Below are positions 10,516 to 19,462 of a stretch of DNA of 64,000 nucleotides, in pieces. The notes under the pieces were generated by a model, which was given only the letters and a program-made list of their open reading frames with translations, did no database searches and was not told where the DNA came from. The stretch is from Caenimonas sedimenti (lineage in GTDB: Bacteria; Pseudomonadota; Gammaproteobacteria; Burkholderiales; Burkholderiaceae_C), in NCBI RefSeq assembly GCF_007833165.1, contig NZ_VOBQ01000004.1, positions 496,001 to 560,000 of the forward strand, written 5' to 3'. The position numbers and the translations under genes are program-made. Position 1 is the first letter of the stretch. Each line of letters starts with the position of its first letter.

Positions 10516-11342
10516 CCTGGCACGCGCAACTTCGGCTGGACTACACGGCCGAGCACGGCCGCAGCGTCGCCCGCTTCGCGCACGACGGGCCGCTGCGCAT
10601 CCTGCAAAGCCTGTATCCGGAAGGCGATGCCGTTTGCCACAACGTCCTGGTGCACCCGCCGGGCGGGCTGGTGGGCGGCGACACCTTGCAGATCGACGTC
10701 TCGGCCGGCCCGGGCAGCCACGGGCTGGTGACCACGCCGGGCGCCTCGCGCTTCTATCGCAGCGATGCCGGCCCGGCCGTGCAAAGCGCGCACATCCGCG
10801 GCCAGGCTGATTCGCGGGTGGAATGGTTGCCGCTGGAAGCCCTCTACTACAGCGGCTGCCTGGCGCAGAACCGGCTGGTGCTGGCCCTGGAGCCAGGCGC
10901 CGAGCTGCTGGGCTGGGACATCGCCGCGCTCGGCTTGCCCCAGGCGAATCAACCATTCGTGCAGGGCGAGGTGTTGCAGCATCTGGAACTGCAAGGTGCC
11001 TGGCTGGAGCGCGGCCGGATCGCCGCCGCCGACTCTCGATTGCTCGACGGCCCGCTGGGCCTGGCGGGCCACCGCTGCCTGGCCACGCTGTTCTTCACGG
11101 CGGGCGCCCCCATCGCGCGGCCCCGCCGCGACCGCCTGCTGGAGGCCGCTCGTGACGTGATTGCCGCGCACGCGCTCGCGCCGACGGCGGGCGCCACCGC
11201 CCCGGGGCCACGGGTGGTGGCCTTGCGGGTGCTGGCCGACCTGGTGGAGCCCGCGATCGGCCTGCTGAAATCCGTCCGCCGGGCTTGGCGCGACGTCGCC
11301 TGGGACCTGGGCGGGAACGATCCCCGAGGCTGGGCTCTCTAG
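10512..11342 (+). CDS. ureD: Urease accessory protein UreD
   Basis: A 276-residue UreD (UreH), the scaffold that with UreF and UreG delivers nickel and CO2 to apo-urease. The start is a TTG at 10512, overlapping the permease stop; TWHAQLRLDYTAEHGRSVA then matches a usual UreD N-terminus. Family landmarks are HNVLVHPPGGLVGGDTL, TTPGASRFYRS and WLPLEALYYSGCLAQN. In most urease operons ureD is directly upstream of ureA; here it is coupled to an ABC importer and lies 13 kb from ureA, with the opposite-strand urt genes in between. The TTG start has no ATG alternative nearby. Confidence 0.9.
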   Translation: MTWHAQLRLDYTAEHGRSVARFAHDGPLRILQSLYPEGDAVCHNVLVHPPGGLVGGDTLQIDVSAGPGSHGLVTTPGASRFYRSDAGPAVQSAHIRGQADSRVEWLPLEALYYSGCLAQNRLVLALEPGAELLGWDIAALGLPQANQPFVQGEVLQHLELQGAWLERGRIAAADSRLLDGPLGLAGHRCLATLFFTAGAPIARPRRDRLLEAARDVIAAHALAPTAGATAPGPRVVALRVLADLVEPAIGLLKSVRRAWRDVAWDLGGNDPRGWAL

Positions 11343-11513
11343 CCTTTTCGCAGCAATTTTTCACGGATTCCCCTGGGCCGCGCAGGCCGGGAAGGTGCCG
11401 TCCTACCCGGCCATGGGCGGCCAGCGGAGCCCAAGCCGACCCCTCCTCCGGCAGCAAGCGCGCGGACCCTCGCCCAGACTTCAGGCATTCACCGAAATGC
11501 AAGGAGCCACCCC

Positions 11514-11921
11514 ATGAACAAGGCCGCACATTCCCGCAAGAGCCTGATTTCCTTCGGCGCCATCGCCCTGCTGGCGGTCGGGGCCGCCACCGCCCAGGTT
11601 GCCACCGGCACCACCGGCATCGACGCTTCCGGCAGCTACCAGCAGGAAGTGCAGGCTTGCAACAGCGGCGCGACCCAGCAGGACCGCGAGACCTGCCTGA
11701 AGGAGGCCCGCAACGCCCAGGCCGACAAGCGCCGCGGCGTGCTGGACACGGCCGGCAGCCTGGAAGCCAACGCCATGACCCGCTGCAATGTGTTCACCAG
11801 CGGCGAAGACAAGGCGGCCTGCGAAGCGCGCGTGATGGGCGCGGGCAACATCGAAGGCAGCGTCGCCGGCGGCGGCCTGATCCGTGAGCTGGAAACGGTC
11901 ACGCCTCCGGCCCAGAAGTAA
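11514..11921 (+). CDS. Hypothetical exported protein with four cysteines
   Basis: A 135-residue protein I do not recognise. The first 28 residues form a Sec signal (basic MNKAAHSRK, hydrophobic FGAIALLAVGAA, cleavage near TAQ). The mature part is hydrophilic and has four Cys in contexts QACNSG, ETCLKE, TRCNVF and AACEAR, fit for two disulfides in the periplasm. AAGGAG stands eight bases before the ATG. It is followed by a terminator, and an AATTTTTCACGG motif lies 148 bases upstream. No link with urease function can be shown. Confidence 0.75.
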   Translation: MNKAAHSRKSLISFGAIALLAVGAATAQVATGTTGIDASGSYQQEVQACNSGATQQDRETCLKEARNAQADKRRGVLDTAGSLEANAMTRCNVFTSGEDKAACEARVMGAGNIEGSVAGGGLIRELETVTPPAQK

Positions 11922-11940
11922 AGGCCTCGGCACCAACGGA

Positions 11941-11966
11941 AAGCCGGCCTGCGGGCCGGCTTCTTC
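11941..11966. terminator. Hairpin terminator between converging genes
   Basis: Nine-bp perfect stem AAGCCGGCC / GGCCGGCTT with TGCG loop, then TCTTC. It separates the exported-protein gene from the end of the urt operon and may act on both strands. Confidence 0.7.
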
Positions 11967-11981
11967 ATGGGTGGACGGTCG

Positions 11982-12674
11982 TCAGATCGCGACGAGCTGC
12001 CGCACGCCCTGCGCTTCCATGTCCTTGCCCGCGCCACGCGCGACGACCACACCGCGCTCCATCACCAGGTAGTCGTCCGCCAGCTCCTGCGCGAAGTCGT
12101 AGTACTGCTCGACCAGCAGGATCGCCATGTCGCCGCGATCCGCCAGCATGCGGATGACGCGGCCGATGTCCTTGATGATGCTGGGCTGGATGCCCTCGGT
12201 GGGCTCATCCAGCACCAGCAGCTTCGGCTTGGCGGCAAGCGCACGCGCGATCGCCAGTTGCTGCTGCTGCCCGCCCGACAGGTCGCCGCCCCGCCGGTTG
12301 ATCATCTGCTTCAACACCGGAAAGAGCTCGAAGAGCTCGGCGGGAATGGGCGTATTGCCCGATTTGTAGGCGAGGCCCATGCGGAGGTTTTCCTCCACCG
12401 TGAGCCGCGCGAAGATCTCCCGGCCCTGCGGCACGAAACCGATGCCGGCCCGGGCTCGCTGGTACGGCGTGGCGCCCTGGATGGGCTTGCCGTCGAATTC
12501 GATGCTGCCGGTCTTGATGGGCACCAGCCCCATCAGCGACTTCAGCAGCGTGGTCTTGCCCACGCCATTGCGGCCCAGGACCACCGTGACCTTGCCGAGA
12601 TGCGCCTCGGCGCTGACGTCGCGCAGGATGTGCGAGCCGCCGTAGTACTGGTTGACGTTCTTGATGCTCAGCAT
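11982..12674 (-). CDS. urtE: Urea ABC transporter ATPase UrtE
   Basis: A 230-residue LivF-type ATPase, second nucleotide-binding subunit of the high-affinity urea importer. It starts with MLSIKNVNQYYGGSHILRDV, as usual for UrtE; Walker A GRNGVGKTT is at about 34-42, signature LSGGQQQQLAIARALA near 136, Walker B LLVLDEPTEGIQPSI near 157. It is the last gene of urtABCDE on this strand, one base after urtD. Confidence 0.95.
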   Translation of the reverse strand: MLSIKNVNQYYGGSHILRDVSAEAHLGKVTVVLGRNGVGKTTLLKSLMGLVPIKTGSIEFDGKPIQGATPYQRARAGIGFVPQGREIFARLTVEENLRMGLAYKSGNTPIPAELFELFPVLKQMINRRGGDLSGGQQQQLAIARALAAKPKLLVLDEPTEGIQPSIIKDIGRVIRMLADRGDMAILLVEQYYDFAQELADDYLVMERGVVVARGAGKDMEAQGVRQLVAI

Positions 12675-12675
12675 G

Positions 12676-13551
12676 TCATCTGCCCAGGTAGACCTCGATG
12701 ACGCGCTCGTCGTTCTGAACCTGCTCCAGGGTGCCCTCCGCCAGCACTGAGCCTTCGTGCAGCACCGTGACCTTTTCCGAGATGGTCTTGATGAAGCTCA
12801 TGTCGTGCTCCACCACCATCAGCGAATGCTGGCCCTTCAGCGTGAGAAAAAGCTCGGCGGTGCGTGCTGTTTCTTCGTCCGTCATGCCGGCCACGGGTTC
12901 GTCCAGCAGCAGCAGCTTCGGGTCCTGCATCAGCAGCATGCCGATCTCCAGCCACTGCTTCTGGCCGTGGCTGAGCGTGCCGGCCAGCCGGTCGACCGCA
13001 TCGGCCAGATGGATGGTCTGCAGGATCTCCGCCAGCCGGTCGCTTTCGCCCGAATCGAGCCGGAAGAACATCGAGGCTTTCACGCCCTTGTCCGTCTTGA
13101 GCGCCAGTTCGAGGTTCTCGAACACCGTGAGCTGCTCGAACACGGTGGGCTTCTGGAACTTGCGCCCGATGCCCATGCCGGCGATCTCGGCTTCCTTGTA
13201 GCGCAGCAGGTCGATGGTGCTGCCGAAGAAGACGGTGCCGGCATCCGGCCGCGTCTTGCCCGTGATGATGTCCATCATCGTCGTCTTGCCGGCGCCGTTG
13301 GGCCCGATGATGCAGCGCAGTTCGCCGGGCGCGATGTCCAGCGACAGGTTGTTGATCGCCTTGAAGCCGTCGAAGCTGACGCTCACGTCCTCCAGGTACA
13401 GGATGCGGCCGTGCGCGACATCGACCTCACCGTGCACCACCGGACGGGAGAAGCCGGCGGCACGGCCGCCCGATTCCGTCTTGCCCTGCGGCTTCGCGGC
13501 CAGCAGCGCCTGCGCGCGGCGCGCGCCCTCTTCCATCAGGTCGGGCGTCAT
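12676..13551 (-). CDS. urtD: Urea ABC transporter ATPase UrtD
   Basis: A 291-residue LivG-type ATPase of the urea importer. A 45-residue hydrophilic N-terminal stretch precedes the ATPase core; the core has Walker A GPNGAGKTT at 83-91, signature LSHGQKQWLEIGMLL (UrtD-type, His replacing the usual Gly) and Walker B LLLLDEPVAGMTDEE. The start overlaps the urtC stop (ATGA), so translation is coupled. Confidence 0.94.
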   Translation of the reverse strand: MTPDLMEEGARRAQALLAAKPQGKTESGGRAAGFSRPVVHGEVDVAHGRILYLEDVSVSFDGFKAINNLSLDIAPGELRCIIGPNGAGKTTMMDIITGKTRPDAGTVFFGSTIDLLRYKEAEIAGMGIGRKFQKPTVFEQLTVFENLELALKTDKGVKASMFFRLDSGESDRLAEILQTIHLADAVDRLAGTLSHGQKQWLEIGMLLMQDPKLLLLDEPVAGMTDEETARTAELFLTLKGQHSLMVVEHDMSFIKTISEKVTVLHEGSVLAEGTLEQVQNDERVIEVYLGR

Positions 13552-14714
13552 GACGCCTTCCCCATCAGCTTCTTCGCCAGGCCGACCACGCCATTCGGCA
13601 GGAACAAGGTCACGGCGATGAACAGCATTCCCAGGAAGTACAGCCAGTACTCCGGCGCCGCGACGGTCAGCCAGCTCTTGGCGCCGTTGACGATGAAGGC
13701 GCCGATGATGGGGCCGATCAGCGTGGCACGTCCGCCGACCGCGGCCCAGATCGCGATCTCGATCGAGTTCGCCGGGCTCATCTCGCCTGGGTTGATGATG
13801 CCGACCTGGGGCACGTAGAGCGCGCCGGCCACGCCGCACATGATGGCGGAAATGGTCCAGATGGTCAGCTTGAATCCGATGGGGTTGTAGCCCGAGAACA
13901 TGACGCGCGACTCTGCATCGCGGATCGCCTGCAGCACCCGGCCGAACTTGCTGGCGACCAGCCAGCGGGCGAACAGGAAGAAGCCGAGCAGCGTGAGGCC
14001 GGTCATCACGAACAGCGTCATGCGCATGGTCGGGGTGGCGATGGCGATGCCGAGGATGCGCTTGAAGTCCGTGAAGCCGTTGTTGCCGCCGAAGCCCGTC
14101 TCGTTCCGGAAGAACAGGAGCATCGCCGCGAAAGTCAGCGCCTGCGTGATGATGGAGAAATAGACGCCCTTGATGCGGGAGCGGAAGGCGAAGTAGCCGA
14201 AGATGAAGGCCACGATGCCCGGCACAGCGACGATCAGGATGCAGGTCGCGATGAAGCTGTCGGAAAAGGTCCAGTGCCAGGGCAGCGTTTTCCAGTCCAG
14301 GAAGACCATGAAATCCGGCAGGTCGCTCTTGTAGTTGCCGTCGCGGCCGATCTGGCGCATGAGGTACATGCCCATGGCATAGCCGCCGAGCGCGAAGAAG
14401 AGGCCGTGGCCGAGCGACAGGATGCCGGTGTACCCCCAGATCAGGTCCATGGCCAGCGCGCAGATGGCGTAGCACATGATCTTGCCGACCAGCGCCACCG
14501 CGTAGTCGCTCATGTGGAAGACGCTGCCTTGGGGGACCACCAGGTTCAGCAGCGGCGCGACGCCGCACACCAGGACCAGGGCCACCAGGAACGCCGTCCA
14601 GCCGCGCGGGCTCATCACCCGGGCGCGCGGGGGCAGAACCACGGGCATGGGTTTCATGCCGGCTCCGGACTGCAGCGACTGCACGATCGATTCAGGTGCG
14701 CGGTCCATGGTCAT
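13548..14714 (-). CDS. urtC: Urea ABC transporter permease UrtC
   Basis: A 388-residue LivM-type permease with about ten membrane segments. Typical stretches are DLIWGYTGILSLGHGLFFALGGY and GFGGNNGFTDF, and the C-terminal WAAVGGRATLIGPIIGAF. The ATG at 14714 overlaps the urtB stop (ATGA); a second ATG at 14708 is possible. With UrtB it forms the membrane channel for urea across the inner membrane. Confidence 0.94.
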   Translation of the reverse strand: MTMDRAPESIVQSLQSGAGMKPMPVVLPPRARVMSPRGWTAFLVALVLVCGVAPLLNLVVPQGSVFHMSDYAVALVGKIMCYAICALAMDLIWGYTGILSLGHGLFFALGGYAMGMYLMRQIGRDGNYKSDLPDFMVFLDWKTLPWHWTFSDSFIATCILIVAVPGIVAFIFGYFAFRSRIKGVYFSIITQALTFAAMLLFFRNETGFGGNNGFTDFKRILGIAIATPTMRMTLFVMTGLTLLGFFLFARWLVASKFGRVLQAIRDAESRVMFSGYNPIGFKLTIWTISAIMCGVAGALYVPQVGIINPGEMSPANSIEIAIWAAVGGRATLIGPIIGAFIVNGAKSWLTVAAPEYWLYFLGMLFIAVTLFLPNGVVGLAKKLMGKAS

Positions 14715-16282
14715 GCTTCCGCACTGCGGCCCTTGACCGCGAACAGGCCTTGCGGGCGTTTCTGGATGAACACCACGATCAGCACCAGCACGGCGATCTT
14801 CGCCAGCACCGCGCCGGCCCAGCCTTCGATGAACTTGTTGAGGATGCCCAGGCCGAGCGCGGCGTACACGGTGCCCGCCAGCTGCCCGACGCCGCCCAGC
14901 ACGACGACCATGAACGAGTCGACGATGTAGGCCTGCCCCAGGTCGGGCCCGACGTTGCCGATCTGGCTGAGCGCGCAACCCGCCAGGCCGGCGATGCCGG
15001 AACCGAGCGCGAACGCGTAGGTGTCGACGCGTGCGGTGTTCACGCCCATGCACGACGCGATCGGCCGGTTCTGGGTGACGCCGCGCACGAACAGCCCGAG
15101 CCGCGTGCGCGAGATCAGGAAACCCATGCCCAGCAGCACGGCAAAGGCGAAGCCGATGATGATGATGCGGTTCCAGGGCAGTTGCAGGTTGCCCATGACC
15201 ACGACGCCGCCACTCATCCAGCTGGGGTTCTCGACGCCGACGTTCTGCGCGCCGAAGACGCTGCGCACCAGCTGCATCAGCATCAGGCTGATGCCCCAGG
15301 TGGCCAGCAGCGTTTCCAGCGGACGGCCGTAGAGGAAACGGATGACGCCGCGCTCGAGGATGGCGCCCATGGCGGCCGCGGCCGCGAAGGATACGGGCAC
15401 GGCGGCGACCAGGTACCAGTCGAAGGCGCCGGGCGCGTACTGGCGGAACAGGCCCTGCACGACATAGGTGGCATAGGCGCCGATCATCATCAACTCGCCG
15501 TGCGCCATGTTGATGACGCCCATCAGGCCATAGGTGATCGCTAGGCCCAGCGCCACCAGCAGCAGGATGGAGCCCAGGCTGATGCCCGAGAAGATGGCGC
15601 CGAAGCGGTCACCCCAGGCCAGCCCGGCGTCCACTTCGCGCAACGAGGCGGCCAGCGCGGCTTTCACGTCGGGTTCGGTCTCCGCGGCGATGCGCTCCAG
15701 CAGCAGGGTCTTGGTGGCGGGGCTACGGCTGGAAGTGAGCACGCGGGCGGCATCGAGCCGCTTCGCCTTGTCGGAGCTGGCCAGCAGGGCGGCGGCACGC
15801 ACCAGTTCGAGTTGCGCCTTGATCGCCGGGTTCTGCTCGGTGGCGAGCGCCTTTTCGATCAGCGGAAGCTTGGACTCGTCGGCATCCTTCTGCAGGATGG
15901 CGACGGCTTCGGCGCGCAGCTTGTCGTCCTTCGAGAACAGCTTGAGGCCCGCGAGCGCGGTGTCGAGTTCGCCACGCATGCGGTTGTTGCTGATGACATC
16001 TTCGGCATCGGCAGGCAGCGCCACTTCGGCGCCGGTGACGGGGTCGAAGCCCTTGCCATCCTGGATGACGAAGACCTTGTCACCGGAAGACTTGACGGCG
16101 TCCTCCGACAGCGCCTTGATGAAGGCGGCCGTCTTGTCGTCGCCGGCGATGACGGCCTTGGTGAGCGCCTCGATGCGTGCGTCGGCTTCGCCGATGGCGA
16201 TGGCCTTGGCTTCGTCGGCGGTGAGTGCATGGGAGGCCGTGGCGCCCCACATCGCCAGCAGCAGGAGGATCGTTTTCAGCAT
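14711..16282 (-). CDS. urtB: Urea ABC transporter permease UrtB
   Basis: A 523-residue LivH-type permease with the long N-terminal extracytoplasmic region peculiar to UrtB. Residues 1-18 are a signal-like segment (MLKTILLLLAMWGATASHA); about 20-215 are soluble, with repeated helical Ala/Leu-rich segments; the remaining part holds the membrane helices, with ITYGLMGVINMAHGELMMIGAY as landmark. The start at 16282 is chosen because it gives the signal segment; the frame is open upstream through a palindromic repeat. Confidence 0.93.
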   Translation of the reverse strand: MLKTILLLLAMWGATASHALTADEAKAIAIGEADARIEALTKAVIAGDDKTAAFIKALSEDAVKSSGDKVFVIQDGKGFDPVTGAEVALPADAEDVISNNRMRGELDTALAGLKLFSKDDKLRAEAVAILQKDADESKLPLIEKALATEQNPAIKAQLELVRAAALLASSDKAKRLDAARVLTSSRSPATKTLLLERIAAETEPDVKAALAASLREVDAGLAWGDRFGAIFSGISLGSILLLVALGLAITYGLMGVINMAHGELMMIGAYATYVVQGLFRQYAPGAFDWYLVAAVPVSFAAAAAMGAILERGVIRFLYGRPLETLLATWGISLMLMQLVRSVFGAQNVGVENPSWMSGGVVVMGNLQLPWNRIIIIGFAFAVLLGMGFLISRTRLGLFVRGVTQNRPIASCMGVNTARVDTYAFALGSGIAGLAGCALSQIGNVGPDLGQAYIVDSFMVVVLGGVGQLAGTVYAALGLGILNKFIEGWAGAVLAKIAVLVLIVVFIQKRPQGLFAVKGRSAEA

Positions 16283-16335
16283 GTAGGAACCTGTGCAATG
16301 GGCGGCACGCCGCCCATCACGCAAGCACCTCCGAA

Positions 16336-16410
16336 CTGTCATGCCGGACTTGATCCGGCATCCATTGGGGGCATGCCACCATGGATTGCGGGTCAAGCCC
16401 GCAATGACAG
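16336..16410. repeat. Imperfect palindromic intergenic repeat between urtA and urtB
   Basis: A 75-base imperfect palindrome with CTGTCAT and ATGACAG ends. Each arm holds its own short hairpin: GCCGGACTTGATCCGGC on the left and GCGGGTCAAGCCCGC on the right. Such 'CCGGACTTGATCCGG' repeats occur scattered in many proteobacterial genomes. As an RNA it could fold behind urtA and set urtA:urtBCDE expression ratio by attenuating or protecting the transcript, which is inferred. Confidence 0.7.
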
Positions 16411-16421
16411 CCTGGAAGGCT

Positions 16422-17693
16422 TTACGACTTCGACTTCCCGTCCGGCTCGTCTTTCTTCTTGTCGTTGCCTTCGATGTACGGCGACCAGGGCTTGGCCTTC
16501 ACCGGGCCCGGCGTCTTCCAGACCACGTTGAACTGGCCGTCCGCCTTCACTTCGCCGATGAACACGGGCTTGTGCAGGTGGTGGTTCTTCTCGTCCATCT
16601 TGGCGGTGAAGCCGGACGGTGCCTTGAAGGTCTGGCCGGCCATGGCGGCGATGACCTTGTCGACGTCGGTGGACTTGGCCTTCTCGACGGCCTGCTTCCA
16701 CATGTAGACGCCGATGTAGGTGGCTTCCATCGGATCGTTGGTGAGCGGCTTGTCCTTGTGGCCGGCGATGCCCTTGGCCTTGGCGTAGGCGGCCCACTTC
16801 TTCACGAACTCGTCGTTGGTCGGGTTCTTGACGGACTGGAAGTAGTTCCAGGCGGCCAGGTGGCCCACCAGCGGCTTGGTGTCCACGCCGCGCAGTTCTT
16901 CCTCGCCCACCGAGAAGGCGACGACGGGGACGTCCTTGGCCTTCAGGCCGGCGTTGCCCAGTTCCTTGTAGAAGGGCACGTTGGAGTCGCCGTTGATGGT
17001 GGAGATCACCGCGGTCTTGCCACCGGCGGAGAACTTCTTCACGTCCGCGACGATGGTCTGGTAGTCGCTGTGGCCGAACGGGGTGTACTTCTCGTCGATG
17101 TCGCTGTCCTTCACGCCCTTGGACTTGAGGAAGGCGCGCAGGATCTTGTTGGTGGTGCGGGGATACACGTAGTCGGTGCCCAGCAGCACGAAGCGCTTGG
17201 CGCCGCCGCCTTCCTTGGACATCAGGTATTCGACGGCGGGGATGGCCTGCTGGTTGGGCGCGGCACCCGTGTAGAACACGTTCTTGGACAGCTCTTCACC
17301 TTCGTATTGCACGGGGTAGAACAGCAGGCCGTTCAGTTCCTCGACGACCGGCAGCACCGACTTGCGCGACACACTGGTCCAGCAGCCGAACATGACGGCG
17401 ACCTTGTCCTGCGTGAGCAGCTGCTTGGTCTTCTCGGCGAACAGCGGCCAGTTGGAGGCCGGATCGACCACCACGGGCTCGAGCTTCTTGCCCAGCACGC
17501 CGCCCTTGGCGTTGATCTCTTCGATCGCCATGAGCACCGTGTCCTTGAGGACGGTCTCGGAAATGGCCATGGTGCCGGACAGGCTGTGCAGCACGCCGAC
17601 CTTGATGGTGTCGCCCGACTGGGCGAAGGAAACGCCCGCGCCGGCCAGTGCGACCGCGGCGGTGAGCGCCTTGAGGGTGAAACGACGTTGCAT
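16422..17693 (-). CDS. urtA: Urea ABC transporter substrate-binding protein UrtA
   Basis: A 423-residue periplasmic binding protein (type 1, LivJ-like). The signal peptide MQRRFTLKALTAAVALAGAG ends at SFAQ; the mature start SGDTIKVGVLHSLSGTMAISE and the segment FYPVQYEGEELSKNVFYTGAAPNQQ are diagnostic for UrtA/FmdD-type urea or short-amide binders. ATG 17693 stands nine bases after AGGAG, a better spacing than the ATG six bases earlier (17699). The C-terminus ends in an unusual charged tail (GNDKKKDEPDGKSKS). It heads urtABCDE. Confidence 0.94.
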   Translation of the reverse strand: MQRRFTLKALTAAVALAGAGVSFAQSGDTIKVGVLHSLSGTMAISETVLKDTVLMAIEEINAKGGVLGKKLEPVVVDPASNWPLFAEKTKQLLTQDKVAVMFGCWTSVSRKSVLPVVEELNGLLFYPVQYEGEELSKNVFYTGAAPNQQAIPAVEYLMSKEGGGAKRFVLLGTDYVYPRTTNKILRAFLKSKGVKDSDIDEKYTPFGHSDYQTIVADVKKFSAGGKTAVISTINGDSNVPFYKELGNAGLKAKDVPVVAFSVGEEELRGVDTKPLVGHLAAWNYFQSVKNPTNDEFVKKWAAYAKAKGIAGHKDKPLTNDPMEATYIGVYMWKQAVEKAKSTDVDKVIAAMAGQTFKAPSGFTAKMDEKNHHLHKPVFIGEVKADGQFNVVWKTPGPVKAKPWSPYIEGNDKKKDEPDGKSKS

Positions 17694-17863
17694 CTGCATT
17701 TGCTCCTGAAAGCTGAAGGAAAACCCCGGAAAGAAACCTGAAACTCGCCTCACCTCGCCTCGAGGCTCGATGTGGACGGTTTGATTCTGGGATTCGGCTC
17801 AGCTTCCGGAAATACGTCGCATGGCGTACGGCCGGGCGGGTCCGCCGTGCGCGGACCCGCGTT

Positions 17864-19300
17864 TCAGCAGGCGGGCTCGGGCACCCGCTCCCTGGATTCG
17901 GGTCGGCAGGCGGCCAGGAGGGCCGGCAGGCGCGGAGCGGCCGCCTTCACGGCGCGGACGTACCGCTCCATCACCTCCGGCGCCAGCTGGTGCCGCGCGC
18001 GCGTCGCGTAGTCCAGGCGGCTGTTCTCCAGCCAATCCATCAGGCCCGGGTGGCGCGCCCAGGCCTGCCGGTTGGCCAGCGTGATCGCCTGCATCGTGAC
18101 CCACCCCGCCTCGTCGCGCGGATGCGGCACCGGGCGGCACATCGCGTTCTTCTCCGCGGCACCGCCCGCCACCCGGGCTTCGACGGCGGCGATGAACGCA
18201 GCGCTGAAGGACGGGCCGCACTGGCGCACGTACTGCAGGTGGATCGCCGCGTCATCCTCGAACACCGGGATCGGCGCCTGCAGCGGGATGCCGCAGGCCG
18301 TGCAGTCGATGAACAGCTCGCCGGGCAGCACATCGGCCTTTCCCTGGTCCAACGACAGCTGGCCCGGGGTGATGGAGCGCACGCGCCCCATCCGCAGGAT
18401 GTTGCCGATCCGGCGGAGCTCCGCCAGTTCCTGCGTGGTGACGGTTGCGCAGCGGTACTTGGTGGGGCGGACGGAAGGGTCGAGACGCAGCAGCTGGCCC
18501 GCGCTTTCCAGCCGCATGAACAGGTCATCCAGCGACTCCGCTTCGGCCACGCATTCGAACTGCGCCGCCAGCGACCCGAAGAACCGGGGCAGATGCTCCG
18601 CGCCGGGCTGCACGTTGGCACGGTCCAGGAACCAGGCGTCGTTCGGCATGACCCAGCGGATGCGCGACGGGTCGGTGCCGTTCTGCAGCAGCCACAGGCA
18701 GGCGTCGATGCCCGTCTTGCCCGACCCCACCACGGTGTAGCGCGCGTGAGGGCTGGCCAGGCGCGGCAGGGCATTGATCGGGACGCAATGGATGCCCGCG
18801 GCCACCTGGTAGCGTGGCGCATGCGTGGCCGGCACTTCGGTGCCGGTGTGCGTCGCATGCACGACCTTGCGGCGGACGGAAACGGCGATTTCCGCGCCGT
18901 CGAGAAGCGAGCGGAGGAGCTGCCGCCCTTGCCCGTCGATGCCCGCATGCTCCGTCATCGAAAGGAAGCGCACCCGGCCCGAAGCCAGCAGCTTCTGCCG
19001 CAGCAGCTGGTCGAAATGGTCCAGCACGGCCTGGCCGGAAGCCATCTCGTGCAGGCCGCGGTTGGTGCCCACCTCGTCCACCGCGCCGGTGGCAAGCTCG
19101 CGCGAGTTCACGCCGTAGAACGCCGAGGGCTGGTGCAGCCGCACGAAGGAGTAGGCATCGTTCCAGTGGCCACCCGGGCGATGGCGGCGGTCCACCAGCG
19201 TGATGTGCGCGTCCGGGCGCTCGTCGAAGAGCGAGTCGGCGAAGGCCATGCCCATCGCGCCCGCGCCGATCACCAGGTAGTCCGTTTCGAAGTTTTCCAT
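17864..19300 (-). CDS. FAD/NAD(P)-binding oxidoreductase (flavin monooxygenase-like)
   Basis: A 478-residue flavoprotein. The first nucleotide-binding site is at the N-terminus (DYLVIGAGAMGMAFADSLF, residues 7-25), followed by VDRRHRPGGHWNDAYSFVRLHQPS, which resembles FAD-contacting segments of flavin monooxygenases. A second dinucleotide site (YTVVGSGKTGIDACLWLL) lies near 185-203. Family members hydroxylate N or S atoms or do Baeyer-Villiger chemistry; the substrate here is unknown. The gene lies upstream of urtA in the same direction with a 170-base gap, and is divergent from a hemerythrin-like gene. Association with nitrogen salvage is only by position. Confidence 0.75.
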   Translation of the reverse strand: MENFETDYLVIGAGAMGMAFADSLFDERPDAHITLVDRRHRPGGHWNDAYSFVRLHQPSAFYGVNSRELATGAVDEVGTNRGLHEMASGQAVLDHFDQLLRQKLLASGRVRFLSMTEHAGIDGQGRQLLRSLLDGAEIAVSVRRKVVHATHTGTEVPATHAPRYQVAAGIHCVPINALPRLASPHARYTVVGSGKTGIDACLWLLQNGTDPSRIRWVMPNDAWFLDRANVQPGAEHLPRFFGSLAAQFECVAEAESLDDLFMRLESAGQLLRLDPSVRPTKYRCATVTTQELAELRRIGNILRMGRVRSITPGQLSLDQGKADVLPGELFIDCTACGIPLQAPIPVFEDDAAIHLQYVRQCGPSFSAAFIAAVEARVAGGAAEKNAMCRPVPHPRDEAGWVTMQAITLANRQAWARHPGLMDWLENSRLDYATRARHQLAPEVMERYVRAVKAAAPRLPALLAACRPESRERVPEPAC

Positions 19301-19462
19301 GCTCTTGTGCCTTTCAGTCGAAGGAATTGTCGGAGCGCGAGGGGCGGGGGAACAGGGCCGCAAGTCGCCGCTTCTTGTCCGGATGTCCGGCGATGCCGTC
19401 CGACAGGGCCTGCCGCCGGTTCCGGCCCCAATGGAGGGACCCGCGAACCCCAGGAGCCCACC

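Noticed and set aside
10512..11342. ureD considered as a frameshifted or broken copy
   Set aside because: The chain is complete with family motifs from start to end; only its location and TTG start are odd.
16336..16410. Considered as a CRISPR or tRNA-like structure
   Set aside because: Only two inverted arms, no regularly spaced direct repeats or tRNA features; fits an intergenic palindrome.
17990..19462. Long plus-strand extension upstream of the hemerythrin-like gene
   Set aside because: It is antisense to the flavoprotein gene; hemerythrin homology and a ribosome site begin at 19463.
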